This document shows positions 1 to 6,561 of a stretch of DNA of 10,359 nt, one piece after another. This DNA comes from Asaia bogorensis (GTDB lineage: Bacteria > Pseudomonadota > Alphaproteobacteria > Acetobacterales > Acetobacteraceae). The position numbers were made by a program, and so were the translations under genes. The notes under the pieces are model-generated. The model was not told where the DNA came from and did not search any database. It worked only from the letters and a program-made list of their open reading frames with translations. Position 1 is the first letter of the stretch; the number at the start of each line of letters is the position of its first letter. The stretch covers positions 1-10,359 of the forward strand of contig CAMCEP010000081.1 in assembly GCA_945873675.1 (NCBI GenBank), given 5' to 3'.

Positions 1-824
1 CGGCAGGAAGGATAAGGCTTCACCGCCGTTTGCATCAGCTCCCACGACTTGCCCAAATCCTGCAGCACACGCTCAGGCTTCGGATTCGGGGCATAGGCGC
101 GCAGGAATCCTGCCTTGCCTTCAATGGCCTCACCTGCGCCACGGAAGCCCTCACGCGCGATGGTTGCGGCGGAAAGCCCGTTCAGCGCGCTCCAGCCCAC
201 CTGAAAGCGCTTGGTCCAGGCGCCATTGGCCAGGAATTGCAGGCTGCCGGCGGCTTGAGATAACGCGATGCCGAAGGCGTCTTCCATCTGTGCAGCGGTT
301 AGGCCGAAAACGCGCCCCGCCGCCGCCGCTGCGCCAAAGGCGCCGCAGGTCGCCGTCGGGTGATAGCCGCGGTCGTAATGATCTCCGCCGGGCAAAGCCA
401 GCGCCAGTCGGCAGGTGGTTTCATACCCTGCCACAATCGCGGCCATCACGGTCTTGCCATCGGCGCCGGTCATCTCGGCTGCGGCAAGGGCGGCCGGGAT
501 CACAGGAGCGCCGGGATGCAGCGTGCCCGCCGCATGCGTGTCATCGAAATCGAGCGAATGCGCCATGGCGCCATTGATCAGCGCAGCCCCGGCCGGCGTA
601 TAGCGCTGGGAATCCCCAAATACGGCTGCGGAACCGCCGGTCAGGCCAAGCGCCCGGGCAGCGGCCAGAAGGGGCGGGGTGCTTTCCGCCTCATGCCGGC
701 CGCGCAGCATATTGCCGACCAGATCAAGGATCAGGAAACGTGTGCGTTCCTGCACATTTGCTGGCAGGCTTTCATAACGAAGCCCGGCGACAAAGGCGGC
801 GAGTTCACGGGTGACGGCGACCAT
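1..824 (-). CDS. MmgE/PrpD family protein (2-methylcitrate dehydratase-like), 3' end cut by window edge
   Basis: Reading the minus strand from ATG at 824 gives an uninterrupted 274-codon frame to the window edge, about 60% of the family's usual ~450 residues. Family blocks seen: HSLDFDDTH (residues 89-97), HPGAPVIPAALA (103-114), GYHPTATCGAFGAAAAAGR (153-171), a QAAGSLQF/WTKRFQVGWSA block (190-213) and KPYPSC at the edge (269-274). MmgE/PrpD proteins include 2-methylcitrate dehydratase (propionate catabolism) and cis-aconitate decarboxylase. Many paralogues in alphaproteobacteria have no assigned substrate, and no prpB/prpC neighbour is visible, so I leave the symbol empty. Start choice: a GGAGA Shine-Dalgarno lies just upstream of ATG 824, and the protein begins close to the conserved ELAAFVAGLRYE segment. 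It follows the methyltransferase gene on the same strand after 90 bp and may be co-transcribed with it, although the two have no obvious functional link. Probably a soluble cytoplasmic enzyme. Confidence 0.93.
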   Translation of the reverse strand, partial: MVAVTRELAAFVAGLRYESLPANVQERTRFLILDLVGNMLRGRHEAESTPPLLAAARALGLTGGSAAVFGDSQRYTPAGAALINGAMAHSLDFDDTHAAGTLHPGAPVIPAALAAAEMTGADGKTVMAAIVAGYETTCRLALALPGGDHYDRGYHPTATCGAFGAAAAAGRVFGLTAAQMEDAFGIALSQAAGSLQFLANGAWTKRFQVGWSALNGLSAATIAREGFRGAGEAIEGKAGFLRAYAPNPKPERVLQDLGKSWELMQTAVKPYPSC

Positions 825-914
825 GGCGTTTCTCCAGGTTTTTCCGGACATTGTGTAGAGTAAAGGTAGCGTTGCATGTGGGCGCGGAAGACGGCTCATG
901 CAGCTGGAGTCATG

Positions 915-1568
915 TTAGCCTTTGGGCCGGCCCGTCGCAATGTTAGTGAAATCCGAGAGGCGCCAGAGACCCAGGTAGTGGGTCTTCCAAATGGGGGGTG
1001 GTGCGCTGAGGGGGGGCAGGGTGATGTCGAGATGGCGGGACGTTCTTAGGCCCAATGAAGGCAAATCCACGTTACCATGACCGAAATTGTTTGATGCAAG
1101 TAGCAAACCTGCGCCCGAGCGACGCATATTTTCCAATGCGGCCCGCACATCCAAAAAGGTGAGGTGGTTAAGCAGGTCCTTGCAGAAGATCAGATCAGCG
1201 CGCGGCGGGACCTCGCGCGTGATGTCCAATTCCTCAAACCTGCGGGTCGGATAGCGCCTGCGGTTCTCGGCGATAATGTCGGGCACGATATCGAACCCTT
1301 GGTAAGTCACAAATGGCGCGGCATCGAGGAACAGCGGCATCCAGTTTAAGTCTCCGCATGGTATGTCGGCCATGGTGGCCACGCCATGTTCGCTAACCGT
1401 CATACGCAGCGCCTCAAGCGCCGCCTCCACGGTTCCAGAACCTCGCCGAGACCCTTTGCCTGAGCGACTTTCGAGGTCACCCCAGCTATTATTGCGGTAG
1501 AAAAGGGTGAAACGGTCCCGGAGCGTGAGATGAGTGGTCCTTGCCAGCAACTTTCGCAACGGAGTCAT
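915..1568 (-). CDS. Class I SAM-dependent methyltransferase, substrate unknown
   Basis: 217-residue protein. Motif I, which binds SAM, is MADIPCGDLNW (residues 66-76). The post-I acidic residue is D93 in YQGFDIVP (89-96). ELDI (113-116) corresponds to motif II, and ADLIFCKDLLNHL (124-136) to the motif IV region. An ESRSGKGSRRGSGT segment (33-46) precedes the Rossmann core; a Ser/Gly-rich block at this place is common in this methyltransferase group. No signal peptide or membrane segment is seen, so it is probably cytosolic. The substrate cannot be read from the sequence. Start: ATG 1568 is chosen because similarity-like sequence begins there. Its ribosome site is poor: an AGAAG 4 nt upstream, with a stronger GGAGG 16 nt away. 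The frame stays open upstream to 1793, but that would run into the divergent mltB gene. Hand-counted GC over 961-1560 is about 58%, slightly below neighbours. It is divergent from mltB and upstream of the MmgE/PrpD gene. Confidence 0.85.
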   Translation of the reverse strand: MTPLRKLLARTTHLTLRDRFTLFYRNNSWGDLESRSGKGSRRGSGTVEAALEALRMTVSEHGVATMADIPCGDLNWMPLFLDAAPFVTYQGFDIVPDIIAENRRRYPTRRFEELDITREVPPRADLIFCKDLLNHLTFLDVRAALENMRRSGAGLLLASNNFGHGNVDLPSLGLRTSRHLDITLPPLSAPPPIWKTHYLGLWRLSDFTNIATGRPKG

Positions 1569-1618
1569 ATCGCTTCTTAAACTTCCTCCGGCTTCCGAAA
1601 CTGAAACCGGAACCTTAG

Positions 1619-1630
1619 CCCGATATCGGG
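1619..1630. repeat. Perfect 12-bp palindrome CCCGATATCGGG
   Basis: CCCGATATCGGG reads the same on both strands and is followed by AAAAATTT. It lies about 50 bp upstream of the methyltransferase start and 86 bp upstream of the mltB start. A perfect palindrome beside an A/T tract in a divergent promoter region is a plausible transcription-factor half-site pair, but I do not recognise the regulator. Confidence 0.55.
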
Positions 1631-1649
1631 AAAAATTTAGCACCAGTTC

Positions 1650-1670
1650 CGCCCCGGTCAATACGGGGCG
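1650..1670. repeat. Inverted repeat, 7-bp stem with 7-nt loop
   Basis: CGCCCCG (1650-1656) pairs perfectly with CGGGGCG (1664-1670) around the loop GTCAATA. No T-run follows on either strand, so it is not a standard intrinsic terminator. An operator or leader-RNA hairpin is possible. Confidence 0.5.
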
Positions 1671-1680
1671 CAAAAGCGTT

Positions 1681-1704
1681 TGCCATGCCCCACGCGGCAT
1701 GGCA
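1681..1704. repeat. Inverted repeat, 9-bp stem with 6-nt loop, just upstream of mltB
   Basis: TGCCATGCC (1681-1689) pairs perfectly with GGCATGGCA (1696-1704) around CCACGC. It ends 12 nt before the preferred mltB start (1717) and contains the alternative ATG at 1699. In mRNA it would therefore hide that start and leave 1717 open. No U-tract follows. Confidence 0.55.
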
Positions 1705-1716
1705 CCTGATGCGCCT

Positions 1717-2742
1717 ATGATCGAAAGAAGGCTCCTGCTTGGTGGAGTCGCGACGCTGATCGCGGCCTGCAGCCCAGAGGCGAATTCCGCCAACCAAATC
1801 CCCGCGCCCGATGCCCCACCGGCCTATGTGCCGGTTGCCGGCCAAAGCTTTGAACGCTTCCTGGATGGGGTCCGCGCCGATGCACGCCGCGCCGGCATTT
1901 CGGATGCAACCCTGAACCAGTCCTTCGCCGGCCTGAAGCCCAATCAGCGCGTGATTGAATTGGATCGGCGCCAGGCGGAAGGCGGCATGCAATGGGAAGA
2001 CTACCGGGACCGCATTATGCTGACGCCCACGCGCATTCAGAATGGCCGGCGGCTGATGGCGGAAAATACCGATCTGCTGCGCCGGATTGAAGCGCGCTAC
2101 CGTGTCTCTCCTTCGGTGATTGTTGCCATTTGGGGCGTGGAGACAAATTACGGCGGCAATACTGGTGGTTTTGGCGTGGTGGAGGCTTTGGCGACACTCG
2201 CCTGGGAAGGCCGCCGCGCCGCCTATTTCCGTAATGAATTGATGTCGGCTTTGCGCATTTTGAATGACCGCCACATCAGCGCCGATCGCATGAAGGGATC
2301 TTGGGCGGGGGCGATGGGCCAGCCGCAATTCATGCCAAGCAATTTTGAACGCTTGGCGGTGGATTTCGATGGCGATGGCAGGCGCGATATTTGGGATAAT
2401 CGCGCCGATGCGCTGGCCTCCATCGCGTATTATTTCCAGCGCAATGGCTGGCGCCATGGTGAGGCCTGGGGGCGGGAAGTGCGGCCTCCTGCAGGGTTTT
2501 CGACCAGCGGCGCGGATACAGAAACCAAGCGCCCCTTGCGCGATTTTGCCCGCATGGGCTTTCGCAAGCCCGATGGGTCGCCCCTGCCGGCATCGGATAT
2601 TGAAACGCAGATCGTGTTGCCTTCACGCGGCAATGGCGGGCAAATCTTCCTTGGCCACCATAATCTGCGCGTCATTCGCCGCTACAATACGCCGGTGAAT
2701 TACGGGCTTTCTGTCGGGCTATTGTCCGATCGCGTGGCGTGA
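1717..2742 (+). CDS. MltB-type lytic murein transglycosylase, lipoprotein
   Basis: 341-residue periplasmic enzyme that cleaves the MurNAc-GlcNAc bond of peptidoglycan to leave 1,6-anhydro-MurNAc ends. The N-terminus is a lipoprotein signal: MIERR, a hydrophobic stretch, then lipobox IAAC with Cys18 as the lipidated residue, which suggests outer-membrane anchoring. The SLT_2/MltB domain fills most of the rest. IVAIWGVETNYG carries the expected catalytic Glu142. GSWAGAMGQPQFMPSNF (194-210) is a family signature. DFDGDGRRDIWD (216-227) resembles the EF-hand-like calcium loop known in E. coli MltB. NYGLSVGLLSDR near the C-terminus is also family-typical. Start: ATG 1717 places the signal peptide correctly. 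ATG 1699 would add six residues, and neither has a clear Shine-Dalgarno. There is no C-terminal peptidoglycan-binding module. Its stop codon overlaps the GTG start of the rlpA-like gene, implying translational coupling. Confidence 0.93.
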   Translation: MIERRLLLGGVATLIAACSPEANSANQIPAPDAPPAYVPVAGQSFERFLDGVRADARRAGISDATLNQSFAGLKPNQRVIELDRRQAEGGMQWEDYRDRIMLTPTRIQNGRRLMAENTDLLRRIEARYRVSPSVIVAIWGVETNYGGNTGGFGVVEALATLAWEGRRAAYFRNELMSALRILNDRHISADRMKGSWAGAMGQPQFMPSNFERLAVDFDGDGRRDIWDNRADALASIAYYFQRNGWRHGEAWGREVRPPAGFSTSGADTETKRPLRDFARMGFRKPDGSPLPASDIETQIVLPSRGNGGQIFLGHHNLRVIRRYNTPVNYGLSVGLLSDRVA

Positions 2743-3620
2743 CGCGCTGGGGCTTTCTGGCCGCGGCGCTGCTGACCATTGCAGGCTGCGCGCAGCCTGA
2801 ACCGCGTTATGTGGTGGGCGATCCCTATCGGCTAGGCGGTGTGTGGTCCTATCCGCAGGAAGATTACGCGCTATCAGAAACCGGGCTTGCGGAAGTGCTG
2901 CCCGCGCCGGTGTTCGGTGGCCAGACTGCGAATGGTGAAGTGCTGATGGCCCAGGGCCTGACAGCGGCGCATCGTAGCCTGCAAATGCCCGCCATTATTC
3001 GCGTCACCAATCTGGAAAATGGCCGTTCGATGCTGCTGCGCGTCAATGATCGCGGCCCGGAAAAGCCTGGGCGCATCCTGGGCGTATCACCGCGCGCCGG
3101 GGCCTTGCTTGGCATGACGCCCGGACGTGCCACGCAAATCGCGCTGTTGGTGGATGCTGAGAAAAGCCGCGCGGCGGCGGAAGGCTTGCCCGGCCAGGCG
3201 CCGCCCCCCATTGCCATTGCCGCCGCCCCGCGTGCTGCGGTGGCGCGGGAGGAATTGGCGCCCTTGCCGGGCACGCGCGAAGCGCCGCGGCGGGAAGTAC
3301 AGCCTCTGCCCAGCGCTGCGCCCCTTACCGAACTCGCGCCCCAAGGGCGCGGCACCATGGCACCCCTCACGGAAACCGTGACACAGAACGCGCCGCGGCC
3401 GGGCCGCTTATTGGTGGAAGCGGGGCAATTTTCCAGCCGGTATGGGGCGGAAGCGGTGGCGGCCCGCCTGCCGGGGGCGCGGATAAGCCAGCAGGGCAGG
3501 GGGCGCAATGCCAATTTCCGCGTGGCCCTAGGCCCCTTCGCTGAGGTCCGGGCGGCGGATTTTGCGCTTGAGCGGACTCTGGCCGCCGGCCTATCCGGGG
3601 CAAGGATTATTGTGGAATAA
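2739..3620 (+). CDS. rlpA: RlpA-family (double-psi beta-barrel) lipoprotein with C-terminal SPOR domain
   Basis: 293 residues starting at GTG 2739, which overlaps the mltB stop by 4 bases (GTGA). Signal peptide MTRWGFLAAALLTIAGC has a lipobox with Cys17. GVWSYPQEDYALSETG (34-49) and the barrel core follow: TANGE (63-67), LTAAHRSLQMP (74-84), RVTNLENGR (88-96) and LRVNDRGP (100-107). In characterised RlpA, a Glu and a His in the TASGE and LTAAH motifs are needed for lytic transglycosylase activity; here they would be Glu67 and His78, with Asp104 also conserved. Oddly, the usual SWYG..FHG segment before TANGE is replaced by LAEVLPAPVFGG (50-61). A Pro/Ala-rich linker (about 150-222) with loose APLP/APLT repeats leads to a SPOR domain (about 223-293), which normally binds denuded septal glycan. 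Role inferred: septal peptidoglycan remodelling at the outer membrane. Activity is uncertain because of the motif change. Confidence 0.88.
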   Translation: MTRWGFLAAALLTIAGCAQPEPRYVVGDPYRLGGVWSYPQEDYALSETGLAEVLPAPVFGGQTANGEVLMAQGLTAAHRSLQMPAIIRVTNLENGRSMLLRVNDRGPEKPGRILGVSPRAGALLGMTPGRATQIALLVDAEKSRAAAEGLPGQAPPPIAIAAAPRAAVAREELAPLPGTREAPRREVQPLPSAAPLTELAPQGRGTMAPLTETVTQNAPRPGRLLVEAGQFSSRYGAEAVAARLPGARISQQGRGRNANFRVALGPFAEVRAADFALERTLAAGLSGARIIVE

Positions 3621-3659
3621 TCAAGCTGCGTTTTCTTGGCGAAACAGCGATCAGGCATG

Positions 3660-3664
3660 AAGGA
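3660..3664 (+). promoter_or_regulatory. Shine-Dalgarno AAGGA that sets the carboxypeptidase start
   Basis: AAGGA lies 7 nt before ATG 3672. The earlier in-frame TTG 3636 and ATG 3657 have no comparable site, so this favours 3672 as the start. Confidence 0.6.
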
Positions 3665-3671
3665 ACCGGGC

Positions 3672-4892
3672 ATGGCATCGCGTCGCAGAATCATCGGGGG
3701 CGTTTTGGGCGGTCTGCCGCTATGGCTTGCGGCGGATCATGCCTTCGCGCAGCAGCGCCCGGCGCCAGCCCAGCCTGCACGCCGGCCCGCGCCGCGCCCG
3801 GAAGGCACACCCGTTGCCACCCCGGTTGGCAATGTGGATGTGCTTGCCCGCCAAGCCCTGGTGGTGGATTTCGAAACCGGCGCCACGCTGCTTGAGAAAA
3901 ACGCCGATGAGCGCATGCCGCCTTCCAGCATGTCCAAGCTCATGACCATGTATGTGGTGTTTGATCGCTTGAAGCAGGGCAGGCTGCAATTGGATCAGAT
4001 GCTGCCCGTGAGCGAGCGCGCCTGGCGCATGGGCGGGTCCAAGATGTTTGTTGATATTGGCCAGCAGGTGCGGGTTGAGGATCTGATCCGTGGCGTGATC
4101 GTGCAATCGGGCAATGATGCCTGCATTGTGCTGGCTGAGGCGATTTCCGGCAGCGAACAGCAATTTGCCGAATTGCTGAACGAAACCGGCCGCCGCATTG
4201 GCCTGACCAACAGCAATTTCCGCAACAGCACCGGCTGGCCTGATCCGGAACACCGCATGACAGCGCGTGATCTTTCCATTTTGGCGCGGCGCCTGATTAT
4301 GGATTTCCCGGATTACTATCGTTTTTATAATGAACGCAGCTTCCGCTTCAGCAACATCAGCCAGGATAATCGCAACCCTTTGCTGGCGCGTGTGCCTGGC
4401 GCGGATGGGCTGAAGACTGGCCATACGGAAGAAGCGGGCTATGGCCTGACCGGCAGCGCCATCCGTGATGGGCGACGTGTGATCCTTGTGATCAATGGCC
4501 TTGTCAGCATGCGCGCGCGGGCAGAGGAAAGCGAACGCCTGATGGAATGGGCCTTCCGCGAATTTGAAGCCGTAACACTATTCCGCGCGCAGGATACGGT
4601 GGAAGAAGTGCCGGTCTATCTTGGTGAAAGGCGCACCGTTCCCATGGTTGGGGGGCGTGACATTACGCTGACCATGCCGCGGCGTTGGCGCGACAGGTTG
4701 GAAGTGCGCGTGCGCTATCAGGCGCCGCTTACCGCACCCGTCATGCGTGGGCAGACCATTGGCGAATTGCAGGTGGCAGGGCAGGGGGTGCCGACATTTT
4801 CCGTGCCTCTGGTCGCCGGGGCGGATGTCGAAAAGCTCGGGCTTTTGCCGCGCATTCCGGCGGTGATCGGGCGCTGGGTCTCCGGCGCCTGA
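3672..4892 (+). CDS. D-alanyl-D-alanine carboxypeptidase (PBP5/PBP6 type)
   Basis: 406-residue serine-type D,D-carboxypeptidase (peptidase S11), close to E. coli DacA/DacC in length. It removes the terminal D-Ala of the stem pentapeptide in the periplasm. The active-site triad of motifs is complete: SMSK (Ser86 nucleophile, Lys89), SGN (146-148) and KTG (248-250). After the catalytic domain, a beta-rich C-terminal region (about 300-390) matches the PBP5_C domain. The N-terminus MASRRRIIGG, a hydrophobic run and AFA before QQ form a signal peptide with predicted cleavage near residue 26; the SRRRII start also resembles a twin-arginine signal. A Pro/Ala/Arg-rich segment (29-50) follows. ATG 3672 is preferred on its AAGGA site; TTG 3636 and ATG 3657 are alternatives. 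It sits 51 bp after rlpA and directly before tmk. I cannot choose between the dacA, dacC and dacD names from sequence alone. Confidence 0.95.
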   Translation: MASRRRIIGGVLGGLPLWLAADHAFAQQRPAPAQPARRPAPRPEGTPVATPVGNVDVLARQALVVDFETGATLLEKNADERMPPSSMSKLMTMYVVFDRLKQGRLQLDQMLPVSERAWRMGGSKMFVDIGQQVRVEDLIRGVIVQSGNDACIVLAEAISGSEQQFAELLNETGRRIGLTNSNFRNSTGWPDPEHRMTARDLSILARRLIMDFPDYYRFYNERSFRFSNISQDNRNPLLARVPGADGLKTGHTEEAGYGLTGSAIRDGRRVILVINGLVSMRARAEESERLMEWAFREFEAVTLFRAQDTVEEVPVYLGERRTVPMVGGRDITLTMPRRWRDRLEVRVRYQAPLTAPVMRGQTIGELQVAGQGVPTFSVPLVAGADVEKLGLLPRIPAVIGRWVSGA

Positions 4893-4899
4893 AGTGCTG

Positions 4900-5526
4900 A
4901 TGGCGCGGGGTTATTTCATTACGCTTGAAGGCGGCGAAGGCGCTGGGAAATCCACCCAGGCGCGGCGCTTGGCCGCAGCGCTTGCGGCCGCTGGCGTGCC
5001 GGTATTGCGCACGCGTGAGCCAGGCGGCGCGCCGGGGGCCGAGCGTATTCGCGAATTGCTCCTTTCTCCTGGTTCCTGGGATAGTTTGACGGAAGCCATG
5101 CTGCATTTTGCCGCGCGGCGGGAACATGTGGTGCGGTCCATCCGCCCCATGCTGGAAGCCGGCGCCTGGGTGATTTGCGATCGCTTTGCTGATTCCACGC
5201 TGGCCTATCAGGGGGCAGGGCAGGGCCTTGCTTATGAAACCTGGGCGCGGCTTTGTGATCTGACTTTGGATGGCTTGCAGCCCGACCTTACGCTGATCCT
5301 TGATCTGCCCGTTGAAGCGGGGCTTGCGCGCGCCGCGGGGCGGAGTGCGGCGGATCGCTACGAAAGGCTCGGCGCAGATTTCCATGCCCGCATTCGCGCG
5401 GGCTTTCACGATATCGCGCGGCGCGCGCCGGCGCGCTGCGTGGTGCTTGATGCGGCGCGGGATGCGGAAGCGGTCTATGCCGCCATGGCCGATACCCTAC
5501 GCCAAAGGCTGGGCGCCAAGCTGTGA
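4900..5526 (+). CDS. tmk: Thymidylate kinase (dTMP kinase)
   Basis: 208-residue cytosolic enzyme that phosphorylates dTMP to dTDP with ATP, the step joining de novo and salvage dTTP synthesis. Seen: P-loop GGEGAGKST (11-19), REPGG (39-43), DRF (94-96) followed by STLAYQGAGQG (99-109), and a LID-like region GRSAADRYERLG (147-158) followed by FHARIRAGF. Length is normal for bacterial Tmk. ATG 4900 is chosen because the P-loop then starts at the usual distance; a GAAG lies 5 nt upstream. GTG 4894, six bases earlier, is an alternative. The gene follows the carboxypeptidase stop within 7 bases, and its own stop overlaps the holB GTG start. The tmk-holB pair is common in bacteria. Confidence 0.97.
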   Translation: MARGYFITLEGGEGAGKSTQARRLAAALAAAGVPVLRTREPGGAPGAERIRELLLSPGSWDSLTEAMLHFAARREHVVRSIRPMLEAGAWVICDRFADSTLAYQGAGQGLAYETWARLCDLTLDGLQPDLTLILDLPVEAGLARAAGRSAADRYERLGADFHARIRAGFHDIARRAPARCVVLDAARDAEAVYAAMADTLRQRLGAKL

Positions 5527-6536
5527 GCTTGCCGGAACCGCGCGCCAATCCCGAATTTTTCGGCCATGAAAACGCAGCTGCCACCCTGGCAGACGCGGCG
5601 CGTTCCGGTCGGTTGCATCACGCTTGGTTGATTGCCGGCCCCGCCGGGATTGGGAAAGTCACCTTGGCGTGGCGCTTTGCGCGCTGGCTGCTGGCCGGCA
5701 TGCCGGAAGCGCCCCAAGGCAAGCCGCCCTTGTATCTTGACCCATCCCATCTGGTGTTTCGCCGTGTCGCCGCCGATAGCCATGCTGATTTGCTGACCAT
5801 TGATGCCGATACGCTGCGCGGTGAGCGCAAGCGCAATGACATCAATGTGGAAGCTGCGCGGCTTATCCCTGGCTTCATGACCCTGACGGCAGCGGAAGGT
5901 GGTTGGCGCGTTGTTGTGGTGGATGGCGCGGAGACGATGAACCTGCAGGCGCAAAACGCCATTCTGAAAGTGCTGGAAGAACCCCCGGCGCGCGCCATTC
6001 TGCTGCTGGTTTCTTCTGCCCCCACAAGGTTGTTGCCGACCATTCGTAGCCGCTGCCGCAGGCTTGATCTTTTCCCGCTGGATCAGGCGGAAATGGCGCC
6101 GCTGCTCAAGCAGCTTTTGCCGGATTTGGCCGCTGCAGATCGCGCGAAGCTCGCTGAGATGGCGGAAGGCTCGCCCGGCCGGGCCATGCAGCTCGCCGAA
6201 GGTGATGGGCTGGAATTGCAGGCTTTGGTGGAAGAATGCTTGGGCAGCCTGAAGCGCCCTGATCCGGCGCGGCTGCATGTGCTCGCGGATCGTTGTGCTG
6301 CGGATCGCAGCGGGGCGCAATTCGCCACCTTCATGGCGCTGCTGCGTGGGCGCATTTCGGCGGGGCTGCGGCAGGCCGCACGGGGTGAGCCAGCACCCGG
6401 CTGGATCGCCGCCCATCCGCTTGCCGCTTGGCCCGCGCTGTGGGATAGGCTCGGCCGCCTGGTGGATGAGACAGAAAAGCTGAATATGGACCGCAAACAG
6501 GCGGTGCTGACCGGGCTTTCCTGGCTTTCAGCCTGA
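5523..6536 (+). CDS. holB: DNA polymerase III subunit delta' (clamp loader)
   Basis: 337 residues. Delta' is part of the clamp-loader complex that opens and places the beta sliding clamp on primed DNA. Seen: FFGHENAAATL and LHHAWLIAGPAGIGKVTLA at the N-terminus with a P-loop-like element (39-46), a Walker-B-like VVVDGAETMN (131-140), NAILKVLEEPP (145-155), and the SRC motif in TIRSRCRRL (173-181), whose Arg serves in trans as an ATPase finger in clamp loaders. The region between the P-loop and the RVAADSHADLLTI segment has no cysteines, so the four-Cys zinc module of E. coli HolB is absent; I believe this is usual in alphaproteobacterial homologues. The C-terminal part (about 190-337) would be the helical collar domain. 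It starts at GTG 5523 inside the tmk stop (GTGA), implying translational coupling. Confidence 0.95.
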   Translation: MSLPEPRANPEFFGHENAAATLADAARSGRLHHAWLIAGPAGIGKVTLAWRFARWLLAGMPEAPQGKPPLYLDPSHLVFRRVAADSHADLLTIDADTLRGERKRNDINVEAARLIPGFMTLTAAEGGWRVVVVDGAETMNLQAQNAILKVLEEPPARAILLLVSSAPTRLLPTIRSRCRRLDLFPLDQAEMAPLLKQLLPDLAAADRAKLAEMAEGSPGRAMQLAEGDGLELQALVEECLGSLKRPDPARLHVLADRCAADRSGAQFATFMALLRGRISAGLRQAARGEPAPGWIAAHPLAAWPALWDRLGRLVDETEKLNMDRKQAVLTGLSWLSA

Positions 6537-6561
6537 TTTTACCGGACCAAGGCCGAGAAAG

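Larger units (their letters stand above)
1569..1716. promoter_or_regulatory. Divergent intergenic region with clustered inverted repeats
   Basis: This 148-bp gap lies between the divergent methyltransferase and lytic transglycosylase starts, so it should hold promoters for both directions. I see no convincing -35/-10 pair on either strand. What stands out is a series of dyads: a perfect 12-bp palindrome at 1619-1630, a 7-bp stem at 1650-1670, an interrupted GCAAA/TTTGC dyad at 1670-1683, and a 9-bp stem at 1681-1704. Any of these could be an operator or an RNA hairpin. The role is inferred from position only. Confidence 0.4.

Noticed and set aside
825..914. Promoter or terminator between the methyltransferase and MmgE/PrpD genes
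   Set aside because: No stable stem or convincing -35/-10 pair on the minus strand; only AT-richer patches such as TTTACTCTACACA were seen.
1534..1716. N-terminal extension of the MltB frame
   Set aside because: It would bury the lipoprotein signal peptide and overlap the start of the divergent methyltransferase gene.
1569..1793. N-terminal extension of the methyltransferase frame on the minus strand
   Set aside because: It would run through the divergent gap into the mltB coding region, and the extra residues do not resemble a methyltransferase domain.
1615..2457. 280-codon open frame on the minus strand over the mltB gene
   Set aside because: Antisense to a lytic transglycosylase with all family motifs; no motifs of its own.
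3171..3407. Tandem repeat in the rlpA linker
   Set aside because: Only loose Pro/Ala/Leu repeats (APLP, APLT) at protein level; DNA copies are not similar enough to call a repeat array.
5475..6416. 313-codon open frame on the minus strand inside holB
   Set aside because: Shadow of holB, with composition typical of antisense frames and no domain.
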